64,000 bases of DNA from Candidatus Sericytochromatia bacterium (GCA_035285325.1 JAYKJB010000016.1:62001-126000); one strand, 5' to 3'. Shown: positions 50,598 through 59,284, counted from the first letter of the stretch. Program-made: numbers and translations. Notes: generated by a model not told the origin, from the letters alone.

Positions 50598-50735
50598 ATG
50601 CCGGAAACGACAACCGAGACCAAGCGTTGGGTCTGTTCGCGCTGTGGTTACGTGGAGGAAGGGGAACACCCCCCGGATCTCTGTCCCTTTCCTGATTGTG
50701 GGGCCGGGCCCGAGGATTTCTATCTCGAAGATTGA
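50598..50735 (+). CDS. Rubredoxin/zinc-ribbon-like small protein, 45 aa
   Basis: A short gene from ATG 50598 to TGA 50733-50735, with GGGAGG about 12 nt upstream. The peptide contains [16 protein letters not shown] and LCPFPDCG, i.e. two C-x-x-C/C-x4-C pairs around an acidic loop. This matches the rubredoxin-like zinc/iron domain seen at the end of rubrerythrins. It probably binds Zn or Fe and may be an electron carrier or regulatory tag. It diverges from recA. Confidence 0.7.
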   Translation: MPETTTETKRWVCSRCGYVEEGEHPPDLCPFPDCGAGPEDFYLED

Positions 50736-50840
50736 GGTCAGCGGTTACCTTGCTTCGGTGGCCCCTGGCGCTGTGGCCGTGCTAGCATGAGTCGCTGCGG
50801 CACTGACGGCGCGCAGTCGGGCTGACGAGGGAGGACCCCC

Positions 50841-51902
50841 ATGACGGCGGATCATCTGACGCAATCATCCGATCGTGTCGAGACCCACGGTTTGGATGAA
50901 GTGCGCCTTCATCACGCCTATCGGACCATGGTCATGATGCGCTTGCTTCACGACCGGGCAACGGCCTTGCAACGCACGGGGCGCATTCACTCCTGGCTGG
51001 GTTGCTACGGCCAGGAGGCGGCGATCGTCGGGAGTTCCCTGGCCTCTGAGCCCCAGGACTGGTTGTTTCCCTCTTATCGTGAGCACGCGGCCGCGCTCGT
51101 GCGGGGCATCCCCGTCGGCAAGCTGATGGATCATCTGTTCGCCAATGCGATCGACAACGCCAAGGGGCGTAACCTTCCGCCTGAGTACACCTTCAGGGAA
51201 ATCAATTATGTCAGCATCAGCGCGCCGGTCGGCACCCAGGTGCCCCAGGCGGTCGGGACGGCCTATGCGGCCAAGCTGAAAGGCGACCCGGTGGCTGTGA
51301 TGGCCTATTTTGGGGACGGCACCGCCTCCTCCGGGGATGTGCTGGTTTCGTTGAATTATGCAGGTGTCTGGAAGGTCCCGCTGGTGCTGTTCTGCCAGAA
51401 CAACGGTTGGGCCATTTCCGTTCCCACGCACATGCAAACGGCCTCGCCGACCATTTCGGCGCGTGCGGCCGCCTTCGGCTTCGAGGGGGTCCAGGTGGAC
51501 GGCAATGACCTGCTGGCGACCTATGGGGTCACCAAACGCGCGCTCGAGAAGGCGCGGCGTGGCGAGGGACCGACCCTGATCGAGGCCATGACTTATCGCG
51601 TCGGGCCACACTCCACCTCTGATGACCCCAGCGCGTACCGGGACGAAGCTGAGGTGGCACCGTGGCGAGACAAGGACCCGATCGCCCGATACGAGGCCCA
51701 GTTGGCCTCGCTCGGTCTGTGGGACGAGGCTTTTGGTAAGTCCGTACGTGACGCTTGTCATGCCGAATTGCTGGAAGCGGCCAAGGCTTCCGAGGAGGCC
51801 GGCCCCCCGGAGGTGTCCACGATTTTTGACGAAGTCTATGCCGAGATGCCCTGGCACATCCGGGAACAGTGGCAGGCCCACATCGGCCTGCGCCAGGAAT
51901 GA
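50841..51902 (+). CDS. Thiamine-diphosphate-dependent dehydrogenase E1 alpha subunit (pyruvate or branched-chain type)
   Basis: A 353-aa E1-alpha protein. The start follows GAGGGAGGA. The ThDP-binding motif runs from GDGTASSGDVLVSLN to LVLFCQNNGWAIS; ARSEQ-like and YRVGPHSTSDDPSAYR segments contain the conserved phosphorylation-loop His-Ser. It catalyses decarboxylation of a 2-oxo acid when paired with E1-beta. No E1-beta, E2 or E3 gene lies nearby; the next gene is an exported protein overlapping by 4 bp. Substrate unresolved between pyruvate and branched-chain 2-oxo acids. Confidence 0.88.
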   Translation: MTADHLTQSSDRVETHGLDEVRLHHAYRTMVMMRLLHDRATALQRTGRIHSWLGCYGQEAAIVGSSLASEPQDWLFPSYREHAAALVRGIPVGKLMDHLFANAIDNAKGRNLPPEYTFREINYVSISAPVGTQVPQAVGTAYAAKLKGDPVAVMAYFGDGTASSGDVLVSLNYAGVWKVPLVLFCQNNGWAISVPTHMQTASPTISARAAAFGFEGVQVDGNDLLATYGVTKRALEKARRGEGPTLIEAMTYRVGPHSTSDDPSAYRDEAEVAPWRDKDPIARYEAQLASLGLWDEAFGKSVRDACHAELLEAAKASEEAGPPEVSTIFDEVYAEMPWHIREQWQAHIGLRQE

Positions 51903-52522
51903 GACGGTTCCTGGCGGCCCTTGGGCTGCTTCTCTCGCCTCAACTGCTGGCCCCGTGCCCCGCCAACGCGACTACCTTGCCCCTGATGGATCTCTCGCCG
52001 GGCGTTCGCTCGCTGAGCCTGGGCGGATCGGACCTGACGCTTCACCTTGCAGCTGATCTGGCCTTGAGTGGGGTGGCCAGTGGCTGGTTGCTGGGGTTCG
52101 CTGGGGGCCTCGATTGGGCCAATCCCTTGCGGCGCGATTCGAACCACATGCTGGCCTTGCGGGTGGGGCGTCGGATCTGGGGGGATCATCGCCTCAGTGT
52201 GGGGGCCTTGCTGAGTGGTGGCTTCAACTGGGTTGACCCCACCACGGCCCCCAGTGACCCCACCGAGCAGTTTTTCGACAGCAACCTGTTGCCCTGGTTG
52301 CAGCCAGCCCTGGTGGTTTCGTGGCAACTGCCCCTGTTGGAGCGTTGGTGGCTGCGGGCATCCCTGGGGCCCGTATTTGGTCGCTGGACGGCAGGACCCC
52401 TCATGATGCCCTGGATCGTACCGGCCGCAGAGTTGGCCTACCGCGTACAGCCCAACCAGGAACTGGTCGTGTCGGGTGGGTACGCCAGTCCGAACGGGGT
52501 GGCCTGGCGCGTCGCGTTCTGA
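51899..52522 (+). CDS. Predicted small outer-membrane beta-barrel protein
   Basis: A 207-aa exported protein, no family recognised. Signal peptide of ~24 residues ending CPANA. Alternating hydrophobic/polar strands with turns (LRVGRRIWGDHRLSVGALLS; LPWLQPALVVSWQLPLL; ELVVSGGYASPNGVAWRVAF) and a C-terminal Phe fit an approximately 8-strand barrel. It overlaps the E1-alpha stop by 4 bp and ends before a terminator hairpin at 52582-52615. Confidence 0.6.
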   Translation: MRRFLAALGLLLSPQLLAPCPANATTLPLMDLSPGVRSLSLGGSDLTLHLAADLALSGVASGWLLGFAGGLDWANPLRRDSNHMLALRVGRRIWGDHRLSVGALLSGGFNWVDPTTAPSDPTEQFFDSNLLPWLQPALVVSWQLPLLERWWLRASLGPVFGRWTAGPLMMPWIVPAAELAYRVQPNQELVVSGGYASPNGVAWRVAF

Positions 52523-52581
52523 TCGCCGCGAAGAGCCTTTCCTGAGGACTTTAGCTTTTCTTCGGCTTCTTTCAGATAGCT

Positions 52582-52615
52582 GAGCCCCCAGGCGCGCGTG
52601 GTCGCTTGGGGGCTC
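52582..52615. terminator. Rho-independent terminator between converging genes
   Basis: GAGCCCCCAGGCG pairs with CGCTTGGGGGCTC (one mismatch) around an 8-nt loop; CCTTCGGTCTTCTTGTC, moderately T-rich, follows on the plus strand. It separates the barrel gene from the SMC operon and may serve both. Confidence 0.6.
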
Positions 52616-52629
52616 CTTCGGTCTTCTTG

Positions 52630-55422
52630 TCAGACCCGACACACCACCGGAGGCGGAGCGAGGGGCTCGTGATGAGGCTTTTTGAAGAGCGTGATGGTCA
52701 ACTTGGCCGGGTTGAAGACGTTGTGGTTGTGGGTCGTCGGGGTGGTGAGAATGAACTGCGCACGGGACGCCTTCAAAAAGTCGCCGACCTCGTCGATGCG
52801 CTCCACGGACAGATGCGCGAAAGGCTCGTCCAGAATGAAGAATCCGGGGCCCTGGCCACCATCGCCGTCCGTCAGGGCCATGAGCAACAACAAGCTGACG
52901 ATCACCTTTTGACCGCCAGACAGGTCGGGGTCCGACAGGGGGCGAAGGTCTTTTCCGTCATAGGCCACCTGGACATGGACGCCGGCCTTCTCGATGCCAT
53001 CGTCGTCCGCTGACAGTTTCGGCAGTTCCATCTGGAGCCTGATGTTGGCTTTCTCCGCCAGCCGCAGCGCGTTGCCACGATATTCTTCAAGAACCTGTTC
53101 CACCAGGCGGATGTAACTGCCTCGGCAAGCCTTCAGTTCGGCCTCACCTTCGTTGACTTCCCGCAGCCGACGCGTGACGAAGCTCTCCTGGGCCTGGACG
53201 TTTTCAGCCTGCTTTTCCCAGAGCGTCACGATGGCCGGGTCTGTGCAGCCCGCGTAGCGACCCAGCTCTCCTTCCATCTCGTGGATGCGCAGACGCACCA
53301 CGTCGGGCAGCGGAATGCCTGCCAGCGCCTCTGGCGTGCGGCTGGCTTCCGGGATCACCTCTTCCAAACGCCGGCGGTTGGTCTCCAGGGCTGCGAGTTG
53401 AGGTCCTCGGCTGGCCAGTTGGGCTGAGAGCGAATCGATCTCTCGCTGTAGCCGGGCCAGGTCGTGTTCGGCCTGGCTGGCATCCCGATCGGCGTTGGCT
53501 GCAGCCTGGGCCTTGGTAATGATCTCATCCTGCGCGCCCTTGAGTTGCGCTTCCAAGGTATTCAGCTGGCTCTGCCAACCTTCACGACGCGCCAGCAAGG
53601 CTTCGTATTCTGGGCGAATGCGTTCCCATTCCTGGCGTTTTTCCTGGTCGGCGAGGGCTTGTCGGCGCTCGGCCAGTTCCTTGGCGTAGAGTTGAATGTC
53701 ACGCTTGACGTCGCGGGCTTCTTCTTCAATCTCGGCCACGCGCTTGAGCCCTTCCTGAGCCCGCGAGGTCACGCCCATCTGACCCAGGTAGCATTCTCCG
53801 GGACGCACCCCGATGAAGATGCCGCCACGCCGGTCGACCTTGTATCCGTCTGGGGTGATGGCCGCTTGGAAACGCCCGATCACGCTCTTGGCTTCCTGGA
53901 CATCCTCGACCAGGGCGGTCTCGTTCAGTCGTTCCAGGATCCAGCGCGGTACGCGGGAATCCAGCACTTTGACCGCTGCCAGGGCAGACCCTGCCCGGGG
54001 GGCCAGGGATTGGTCACGGTTCGGCTCGCACATGTAGTGGCGGTAACGTCCCCGGCGGGCCAGTTCCAAGGCCGCCACGTGGTGTTGCGGCGCCACGATC
54101 CAGTTGAAGCGATCGCCACCGACCACCGACTCGATCGCCAGTTGCCAACGTTGATCCACCACCTCCAGGGCTTCCGCCACCAGCGTCGCGGGGATCTCCG
54201 CGTCCCGCAGGGTCGTGCGCATGTCGTTCACGAAGGGAGGATAGACGACCTGCCCCTTTTGCAAGGAGGCCAGGACGGCCAGCAGTTCCTTGCGTTGTTC
54301 TTCCAGGCGATTGAGACGCGCGCGGGCCTCACCCACGGCCTCCTCGGCCACGTCCACATCTGCTTGCAAGCTTTCCATGTCCTCTTCGAGGACCCTTTCA
54401 GCCGCCAGGCGTGCTGACTCGAAGCGGCCGACGGCCTGATCGAGTTCCCGTCCTTCCTGCATGATGCCCTTGCGTTCGAGATCCAGGCCCTGGCCGCGCT
54501 CTCGCGCCGCTGCCAGGTCCGCCGTGAGGGTGGCCTTTGCCTCGATTTCCTTCGCGTGAAAAGCCTTCAGGGCTTCCTGGTCGCCCTTCAAGGCTCCCAG
54601 GCGTTGTTGGCCGTTTTCCAGGTCTGGCCCCAGGCGTTTCAGGTCGTTCATGACGTCCTTGTATTCAGCCAGTGGCAGCAAGGTGTTGCGGTAGTGCGCG
54701 ACCTGGCCGTGGCGGTCCCGAAATACATCGAATTCCCGCTTCTGACGCTCGAGCCGTTCCAGCGAAGCCTGTTCCACGCCCAGCCGTTTGGTTTGTTCGT
54801 CCAGGTCGGCGAGGGCCCGGTGATAACTGTCCTTGGCTTCCTGGTACCGGTCAAAGACCTGGCGCTGTCCCTTGATCTGCATCACATAGGTGAACAACTC
54901 GTGAGGTGTCCGTTCGCAAAGCTTGTTGGTTTCCCCCTGCTCGATGGCCAGGATCGAGAGCAAGGAACGGCTGACGCCGGCTTTGAACAGGATGTCGCTG
55001 TATTCCACTGGCCCCAGCATCTTGTTCTGCGTGAAGGCGGCCTGGATGTCCGAAAAAGGAGCTTCCCCCGGCAAGATCACGTAGCGACTTTCGACGCTAC
55101 CGGCCGAGGGAACCAGCACACAGGCCAGGGTGACCAGATCATCCTGAATGTTGAGACAACGAAAGGGGCGGCCCACTTCCGATTCATAGTTGCTGACCAG
55201 GGCGGAAACCACCGTCATCTGACGCTTGTCGCGCATGTATTTGTTGCGCCGGCGTTTGGTCGACAGGCGTGGCGCATTCAGGATGATGCGAATGCCGTCC
55301 AGAAAGGTGGTCTTCCCGCTTCCATTGGGTCCCGCCAGCATGACGATCGGCTCATCGAGCGGTACCGACACCGGGCGCCAGCAATCCCAGTTGGAAAATG
55401 AGAGCTTCAGAATTTTGAACAT
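52630..55422 (-). CDS. SMC-like coiled-coil ATPase of a MukBEF/MksBEF/Wadjet-like complex
   Basis: A 930-aa ATPase. N-terminal head with Walker A GPNGSGKTTFLDG (about residues 31-43); a first coiled coil (~175-395); a globular hinge-like segment (~400-560) with SVVGGDRFNWIV and PDGYKVDRRGGIFIG, resembling SMC hinges; a second coiled coil (~575-800); C-terminal head with signature DLSGGQKVIVSLLLLMAL and Walker B GFFILDEPFAHLSVER. It is shorter than bacterial SMC (~1190) or MukB (~1490). The ATG at 55422 is used; a TTG 21 bp earlier is possible. It is last in an operon with two partners, so it likely loops or extrudes DNA. Confidence 0.78.
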   Translation of the reverse strand: MFKILKLSFSNWDCWRPVSVPLDEPIVMLAGPNGSGKTTFLDGIRIILNAPRLSTKRRRNKYMRDKRQMTVVSALVSNYESEVGRPFRCLNIQDDLVTLACVLVPSAGSVESRYVILPGEAPFSDIQAAFTQNKMLGPVEYSDILFKAGVSRSLLSILAIEQGETNKLCERTPHELFTYVMQIKGQRQVFDRYQEAKDSYHRALADLDEQTKRLGVEQASLERLERQKREFDVFRDRHGQVAHYRNTLLPLAEYKDVMNDLKRLGPDLENGQQRLGALKGDQEALKAFHAKEIEAKATLTADLAAARERGQGLDLERKGIMQEGRELDQAVGRFESARLAAERVLEEDMESLQADVDVAEEAVGEARARLNRLEEQRKELLAVLASLQKGQVVYPPFVNDMRTTLRDAEIPATLVAEALEVVDQRWQLAIESVVGGDRFNWIVAPQHHVAALELARRGRYRHYMCEPNRDQSLAPRAGSALAAVKVLDSRVPRWILERLNETALVEDVQEAKSVIGRFQAAITPDGYKVDRRGGIFIGVRPGECYLGQMGVTSRAQEGLKRVAEIEEEARDVKRDIQLYAKELAERRQALADQEKRQEWERIRPEYEALLARREGWQSQLNTLEAQLKGAQDEIITKAQAAANADRDASQAEHDLARLQREIDSLSAQLASRGPQLAALETNRRRLEEVIPEASRTPEALAGIPLPDVVRLRIHEMEGELGRYAGCTDPAIVTLWEKQAENVQAQESFVTRRLREVNEGEAELKACRGSYIRLVEQVLEEYRGNALRLAEKANIRLQMELPKLSADDDGIEKAGVHVQVAYDGKDLRPLSDPDLSGGQKVIVSLLLLMALTDGDGGQGPGFFILDEPFAHLSVERIDEVGDFLKASRAQFILTTPTTHNHNVFNPAKLTITLFKKPHHEPLAPPPVVCRV

Positions 55423-55479
55423 GGTTTCAATTGCTCCGGTCAAACCTCTCCGCGCACGGACGAGGAATCCATCCTGGCG

Positions 55480-56439
55480 TCAGGTGTGAGGGGGGAGGTC
55501 CGAGCCATCAGCGACAGGATCCCAGACGATCGGACCAGCGGCTGCCTCGGCCAGAGCCGCAGCGGCGTGCCAGCCCATCTCCTCGCCGGTCGTCTCCTCG
55601 GATTCTTCCGGGACAGGCTGTTCGGCCAGCACCTTGGCCAGGGTGCTTTGTCGGAGAAAGGCAGACAGCTTCTGGCTGTCTCCGAGCAGATCGAGAAACG
55701 GACCCGCTTTGATCTCGTCCTTGCGGACGTATTCAAGAAAACCCAGACGTTTCAACTGGCTCACGTACATCTCGAAGCGTCGCCCGCCCAGCTTCTTGCC
55801 GAACTCCGCGTTGAGCGCCTCGAAGGACACCACCGGTTCTGAAATACCGCCTTCTCGGCCCTCCTCCGCCAGCCGCTGCGGCAGGACCAGTCGGGCCCAC
55901 AGCACCACCAGCAGGGCCAGGGCGTTGCGGTCGAGTTCGGCCAGGTTGGTGATGCGTTCGGTGCGATTGCCAGGGCCATCCGCGAGCGCCAGGCCGTAGT
56001 AGCGGGAATAGGGGCTCCAGGCCAAGGTCAAGCCGATGCCGTTCAGGCGGCGCTCCGCTTCGGCGCGCTTGGCTGGGTCCATCAACGACTTGGCCTCTCG
56101 ACGCGCCAGGAAACCCTTGTGGAAGAATGGGGCGAGCACGCCAGCAATTTCGTCGTTTTCCGCCACGCGTCCCACGGCATTCTCCGGAACGTCGTATGCC
56201 GCTACGGGTTCCAGCAAGGCCGCATCATCGGTCTCGCGGAACCCGCCTGCCGGAGTCGCCACGGAGGGGCCGAACGTCTCGGTCGCGGTGCCTGACGTCA
56301 TGTCGACCGGAACCGGGGTCTCGAATCCAGGCAGGTCGAGGCCCACGAATCGGGCCACGTCTCCCGTGGGGGCAGGCGTAAAACGGGGTTCGTTCGGCCC
56401 GGTTGCGGGCGTGCCCTCTGCTTCAAACGGCGCGTCCAT
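55480..56439 (-). CDS. MukE/JetB-like (KITE-type) accessory subunit of the SMC-like complex
   Basis: A 319-aa protein. The first ~95 residues are Pro/Thr/Glu-rich and probably disordered. The remainder shows two winged-helix-like units: EIAGVLAPFFHKGFLARRE with RLNGIGLTLAWSPYSRYYG, then FEALNAEFGKKLGGRRFEMY with LKRLGFLEYVRKDEIKAGPF. This two-wing arrangement with a strand pair after 'L-x-x-I-G-L' resembles MukE/MksE and JetB (DUF4194-like) proteins. The start has an AAGGAT ribosome site and overlaps the upstream subunit by 17 bp; the ATPase starts 57 bp downstream. Assignment is by order, size and pattern, not by alignment. Confidence 0.62.
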   Translation of the reverse strand: MDAPFEAEGTPATGPNEPRFTPAPTGDVARFVGLDLPGFETPVPVDMTSGTATETFGPSVATPAGGFRETDDAALLEPVAAYDVPENAVGRVAENDEIAGVLAPFFHKGFLARREAKSLMDPAKRAEAERRLNGIGLTLAWSPYSRYYGLALADGPGNRTERITNLAELDRNALALLVVLWARLVLPQRLAEEGREGGISEPVVSFEALNAEFGKKLGGRRFEMYVSQLKRLGFLEYVRKDEIKAGPFLDLLGDSQKLSAFLRQSTLAKVLAEQPVPEESEETTGEEMGWHAAAALAEAAAGPIVWDPVADGSDLPPHT

Positions 56440-57805
56440 GAGAATCCTTTCGAACGATCGCGTGTGGCCTCAGGTAGGCCTCGGTGATCTCTTTGATCAT
56501 GGTGGTAGGGGAATGCAGCAGGGTGGTCTCGTCCGGCCGGTCGACGTGCAGGGGAACGACCTTGAGGCGCTGCACGGGGGAGTCGGAACGTTCACCTGGG
56601 GCGACGGGGGTGCCCACCAGCGGCAGCAGCGACAAACGATACAGGGCCAGGGCCGGCTCATCGACGGTGGCAAATTCGTACAGCGGAATCAGGGTCTTGG
56701 CCGAGGCGAATTTCTCGAGGTCGGCGACGGCCTCGGCGATCGTCTCCCGGTTGTGGGTGACGACGGTGGTGGTGGTCACGGGAACGGGTTCGTTCCATTC
56801 CTCCTCCTCGAGTTCAATCAACTCCCGATGGAGGTGATACTCGGCCGCTGATACCAACAGGGCCTCGTCGAAGAAGGGGGGGATGAAGGCAGGGCAGCGG
56901 AAGGCGTCCTTGGCAATTGCGGCGAGCTGGTCGACGTCTGCCGCCATCAGCATGCGCGTGATATCGAGCTGGTTGATGCCTCCTTCCAAAGACACGAACT
57001 GCTCGCCCATGCCCGTCAGCACCCGGATCAGTTCAGACCGGTAGGCGTGGAGCTGGCTGAGATGCTGATGAATGGCCTGATATTCGGTTTGGATCTCCCG
57101 CCGCCCCAGGTCCAGCCCATCCAGCACCCGGCGGGTTTCCTGAGAGAGGGCCAGACACTGGTCGAGCTGGTCTTGCACGGCGACCAGTCGAACCTCCGAG
57201 TGCGAGTCCAGCGCCTCCATCAGCGATTGGGTCAGTACATCGAAGCGCGAGCGCAAGTTGTACAACACGTCCAGCGGGTCGTAGCCCATCTGCAGGCAGA
57301 ATTCGACACCGTACAGGGCAATGCCCATTTCCTGACGTTGGGGCGACGCTTGCGCCAACATGCCCAGCATGGCGGCCGCGTTGACCCCCATTTCCGTCCA
57401 GCTGTAGCCGCGCGTCCGGTCGAAGTCCAACCATCCATACTGGCGGAAGGTCGAGACCAGATGGTCGAGGGCCTCGGCGTTCAGCCACGGCAGGATGCGC
57501 TGCATGGTCTCCTTGTCCCAGAAGCGCTCGCGACAATCGGCAAACAGTTCCCGGATGAAGGCCACGCGCACGACAAACGCCGCTTCATTGGCCCCCCGGG
57601 TGAGGGCCAGAAAGAGCGGGAACAGGGCATGGAAGCCTTGGTGAAGGCGCAGGGCATCGACCTGCTCAGCCCGCCAGCCGTCGGCCAAAAACTGCTCGAC
57701 CGCTCGCCTGCGGACGGAGCCGGGAGCGGCGGCTTCTTCCTCGCCGGCCAGCGGGTTGAACGCGACCGGTCCGGGCGTCGTGGATGGGGGAGATTCGAGG
57801 GGCAT
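56423..57805 (-). CDS. MukF/JetA-like (kleisin-type) subunit of the SMC-like complex
   Basis: A 460-aa protein, first gene of the operon. After a short Pro-rich N-terminus, residues ~30-150 look like a winged helix (LVSTFRQYGWLDFDRTRGYSW; TEMGVNAAAMLGML). Residues ~170-310 are long amphipathic helices (DVLYNLRSRFDVLTQSLMEA; IHQHLSQLHAYRSELIRVL), as in the middle domain of MukF. The C-terminal third mixes helices with an acidic ELIELEEEEW stretch and could carry the second winged helix that binds the ATPase head. No ScpA similarity is obvious. Assignment as kleisin-like is inference from gene order and pattern. Confidence 0.58.
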   Translation of the reverse strand: MPLESPPSTTPGPVAFNPLAGEEEAAAPGSVRRRAVEQFLADGWRAEQVDALRLHQGFHALFPLFLALTRGANEAAFVVRVAFIRELFADCRERFWDKETMQRILPWLNAEALDHLVSTFRQYGWLDFDRTRGYSWTEMGVNAAAMLGMLAQASPQRQEMGIALYGVEFCLQMGYDPLDVLYNLRSRFDVLTQSLMEALDSHSEVRLVAVQDQLDQCLALSQETRRVLDGLDLGRREIQTEYQAIHQHLSQLHAYRSELIRVLTGMGEQFVSLEGGINQLDITRMLMAADVDQLAAIAKDAFRCPAFIPPFFDEALLVSAAEYHLHRELIELEEEEWNEPVPVTTTTVVTHNRETIAEAVADLEKFASAKTLIPLYEFATVDEPALALYRLSLLPLVGTPVAPGERSDSPVQRLKVVPLHVDRPDETTLLHSPTTMIKEITEAYLRPHAIVRKDSHGRAV

Positions 57806-57871
57806 GCAGACTCCGAGGCCCTGAGGACGCTTCGCTCGAGGCGAGCCGTGTGAGAGCCTTGATCGTGCCTC

Positions 57872-57877
57872 ATCATA
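57872..57877 (-). promoter_or_regulatory. Candidate -10 element for the SMC-like operon
   Basis: TATGAT on the minus strand (GCGGTATGAT), about 67 bp before the first gene start. The 255-bp divergent gap to the patatin gene contains no other gene. Confidence 0.3.
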
Positions 57878-57961
57878 CCGCGTTATGTCCTCGGCCGGTG
57901 GTGCCCTTGGTCACGCTCTGGCGGCCAGCCCGGCCCTCCCCCCGGCCGTGGCCTGATGACC

Positions 57962-57970
57962 TGGTATAAA
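57962..57970 (+). promoter_or_regulatory. Extended -10 promoter candidate for the patatin-like gene
   Basis: TGGTATAAA: a TGn extension plus TATAAA, 90 bp upstream of the ATG at 58061. Extended -10 promoters need little -35, and none is obvious here. Confidence 0.4.
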
Positions 57971-58060
57971 TGCGCCTGCACGAGGGCATGATGGTCGGGT
58001 CGGCGGGCGTATCACCGAGAGAACGGGAGAGCGCTGGCCGGCAGTCACGCAGAGGAACGT

Positions 58061-59284
58061 ATGGGAAAGCTCGGGCTGGTTCTCTCCGGCGGCGTATCGA
58101 AGGGCGCCTATGAGCTGGGTGTGATCCGCGCGATGGCCGAGCGTGGGATCGAACCCGACGTGATCGTGGGCATCTCCGCCGGGGCTATGAGCGGCGCCAT
58201 GATGACGGGCCTGATGCTGGGGGGGAATTTCTGTCCGGAACGCGTGGACGACTTCATGATCCGCACCTGGACCGAGCGGGTGAACCTGCGTGGGTTCTAC
58301 CACAGCTTCGACGGGGAGGATGGGCCTGGTGACCTGGAACGCAAGTCGCTCAACAACCTGTTCCTGCGGTTCGGGATCGACCCCTTTGAACGCATCTTCA
58401 TTCCGACCCGCTTTGATTCCCGATCGATCGGGACGCTGGAGACGATCTTGCGGGGGCAGTTTGTCTCGTTGTTCTCGCACTCGCTGTTTCGGAAACTGGC
58501 CCAGGAATGGAATTTTCCCACCAGCAACGCGCGTTCGGTGAAGTTTTCCGCTGCCATCTGCAACCTGTTGGGTCAAACCACCCTCAGGCCCGAAGATGAG
58601 ACCATCGAGCGGGCCTGGGCTCATTTCGAGGACTTTCACTGGTATCCCGGCCTGGCCCCCTCGCAGAACTTCATTCAGTTCAATCGCATGCTCGATGTGG
58701 TGATGGCCAGTTCCTCCTTTCCGCTGGCCTTCCCGCCGATGCGGATGACGCTGCCCGGGGCCAGCCAGCCCGGCATGTTCATCGACGGCGGAATGACCGA
58801 CCACGCGCCCATCGGCAAGGTGATCAAGCTGGACCCCGAGGTGGATACCGTCTTGGTGGTGATGGCCACGACCATCGTGCCGCCCCCGGAGCAGGACCCA
58901 GATGACATCGTGAAGGTGTTCAATCGGATGGCCGAGATGCTGGCCGGGAAGTTCATCATCAACAACTATCACCAGGTTCAAAAGGTCAACAAGCGCATTC
59001 AGGCGCTGCACCGGTTGTTCCAGCGGGACGGTGAGGGCGAGGTCTTGAGAAACGAATTTAACCAGGATCTGGCGGTGGCCGCCGGATTCGAGAATCTGGA
59101 CGCCTTTCTGGCTCGGCGGGTGGTACGGTTGATTCCCATCATTCCTTCGGCGCCTTTGAAGGGGGATCTGTTCGCGGGTTTCAAGGACCGAACGCTCATG
59201 CTCGACTACATTGAACGGGGGCTCCAGGATGCCCGTGTGATCCTGGACCAGCGCCTGGTGTCCAACCGGGAGGCTCCCGCTTGA
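58061..59284 (+). CDS. Patatin-like phospholipase
   Basis: A 407-aa acyl hydrolase. The oxyanion loop LVLSGGVSKGAYELG, the nucleophile elbow GISAG and the catalytic Asp in FIDGGMTDHAPIG form the patatin Ser-Asp dyad. No signal peptide, so it is cytoplasmic or exported by another route. The start follows AGAGGAA. The C-terminal ~150 residues after the catalytic domain are charged and helical. It likely cleaves phospholipids or acyl lipids; one could imagine membrane remodelling, but the substrate is unknown. Confidence 0.9.
   Translation: MGKLGLVLSGGVSKGAYELGVIRAMAERGIEPDVIVGISAGAMSGAMMTGLMLGGNFCPERVDDFMIRTWTERVNLRGFYHSFDGEDGPGDLERKSLNNLFLRFGIDPFERIFIPTRFDSRSIGTLETILRGQFVSLFSHSLFRKLAQEWNFPTSNARSVKFSAAICNLLGQTTLRPEDETIERAWAHFEDFHWYPGLAPSQNFIQFNRMLDVVMASSSFPLAFPPMRMTLPGASQPGMFIDGGMTDHAPIGKVIKLDPEVDTVLVVMATTIVPPPEQDPDDIVKVFNRMAEMLAGKFIINNYHQVQKVNKRIQALHRLFQRDGEGEVLRNEFNQDLAVAAGFENLDAFLARRVVRLIPIIPSAPLKGDLFAGFKDRTLMLDYIERGLQDARVILDQRLVSNREAPA

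Noticed and set aside
50365-50613. N-terminal extension of recA to 450 aa
   Set aside because: It runs through the paired LexA boxes and promoter, and RecA proteins begin at the ATG used here.
52630-57805. Calling the SMC-like operon a complete Wadjet defence system
   Set aside because: No JetD nuclease gene is next to it, the locus is not a defence island, and the head motifs are not clearly JetC-like.
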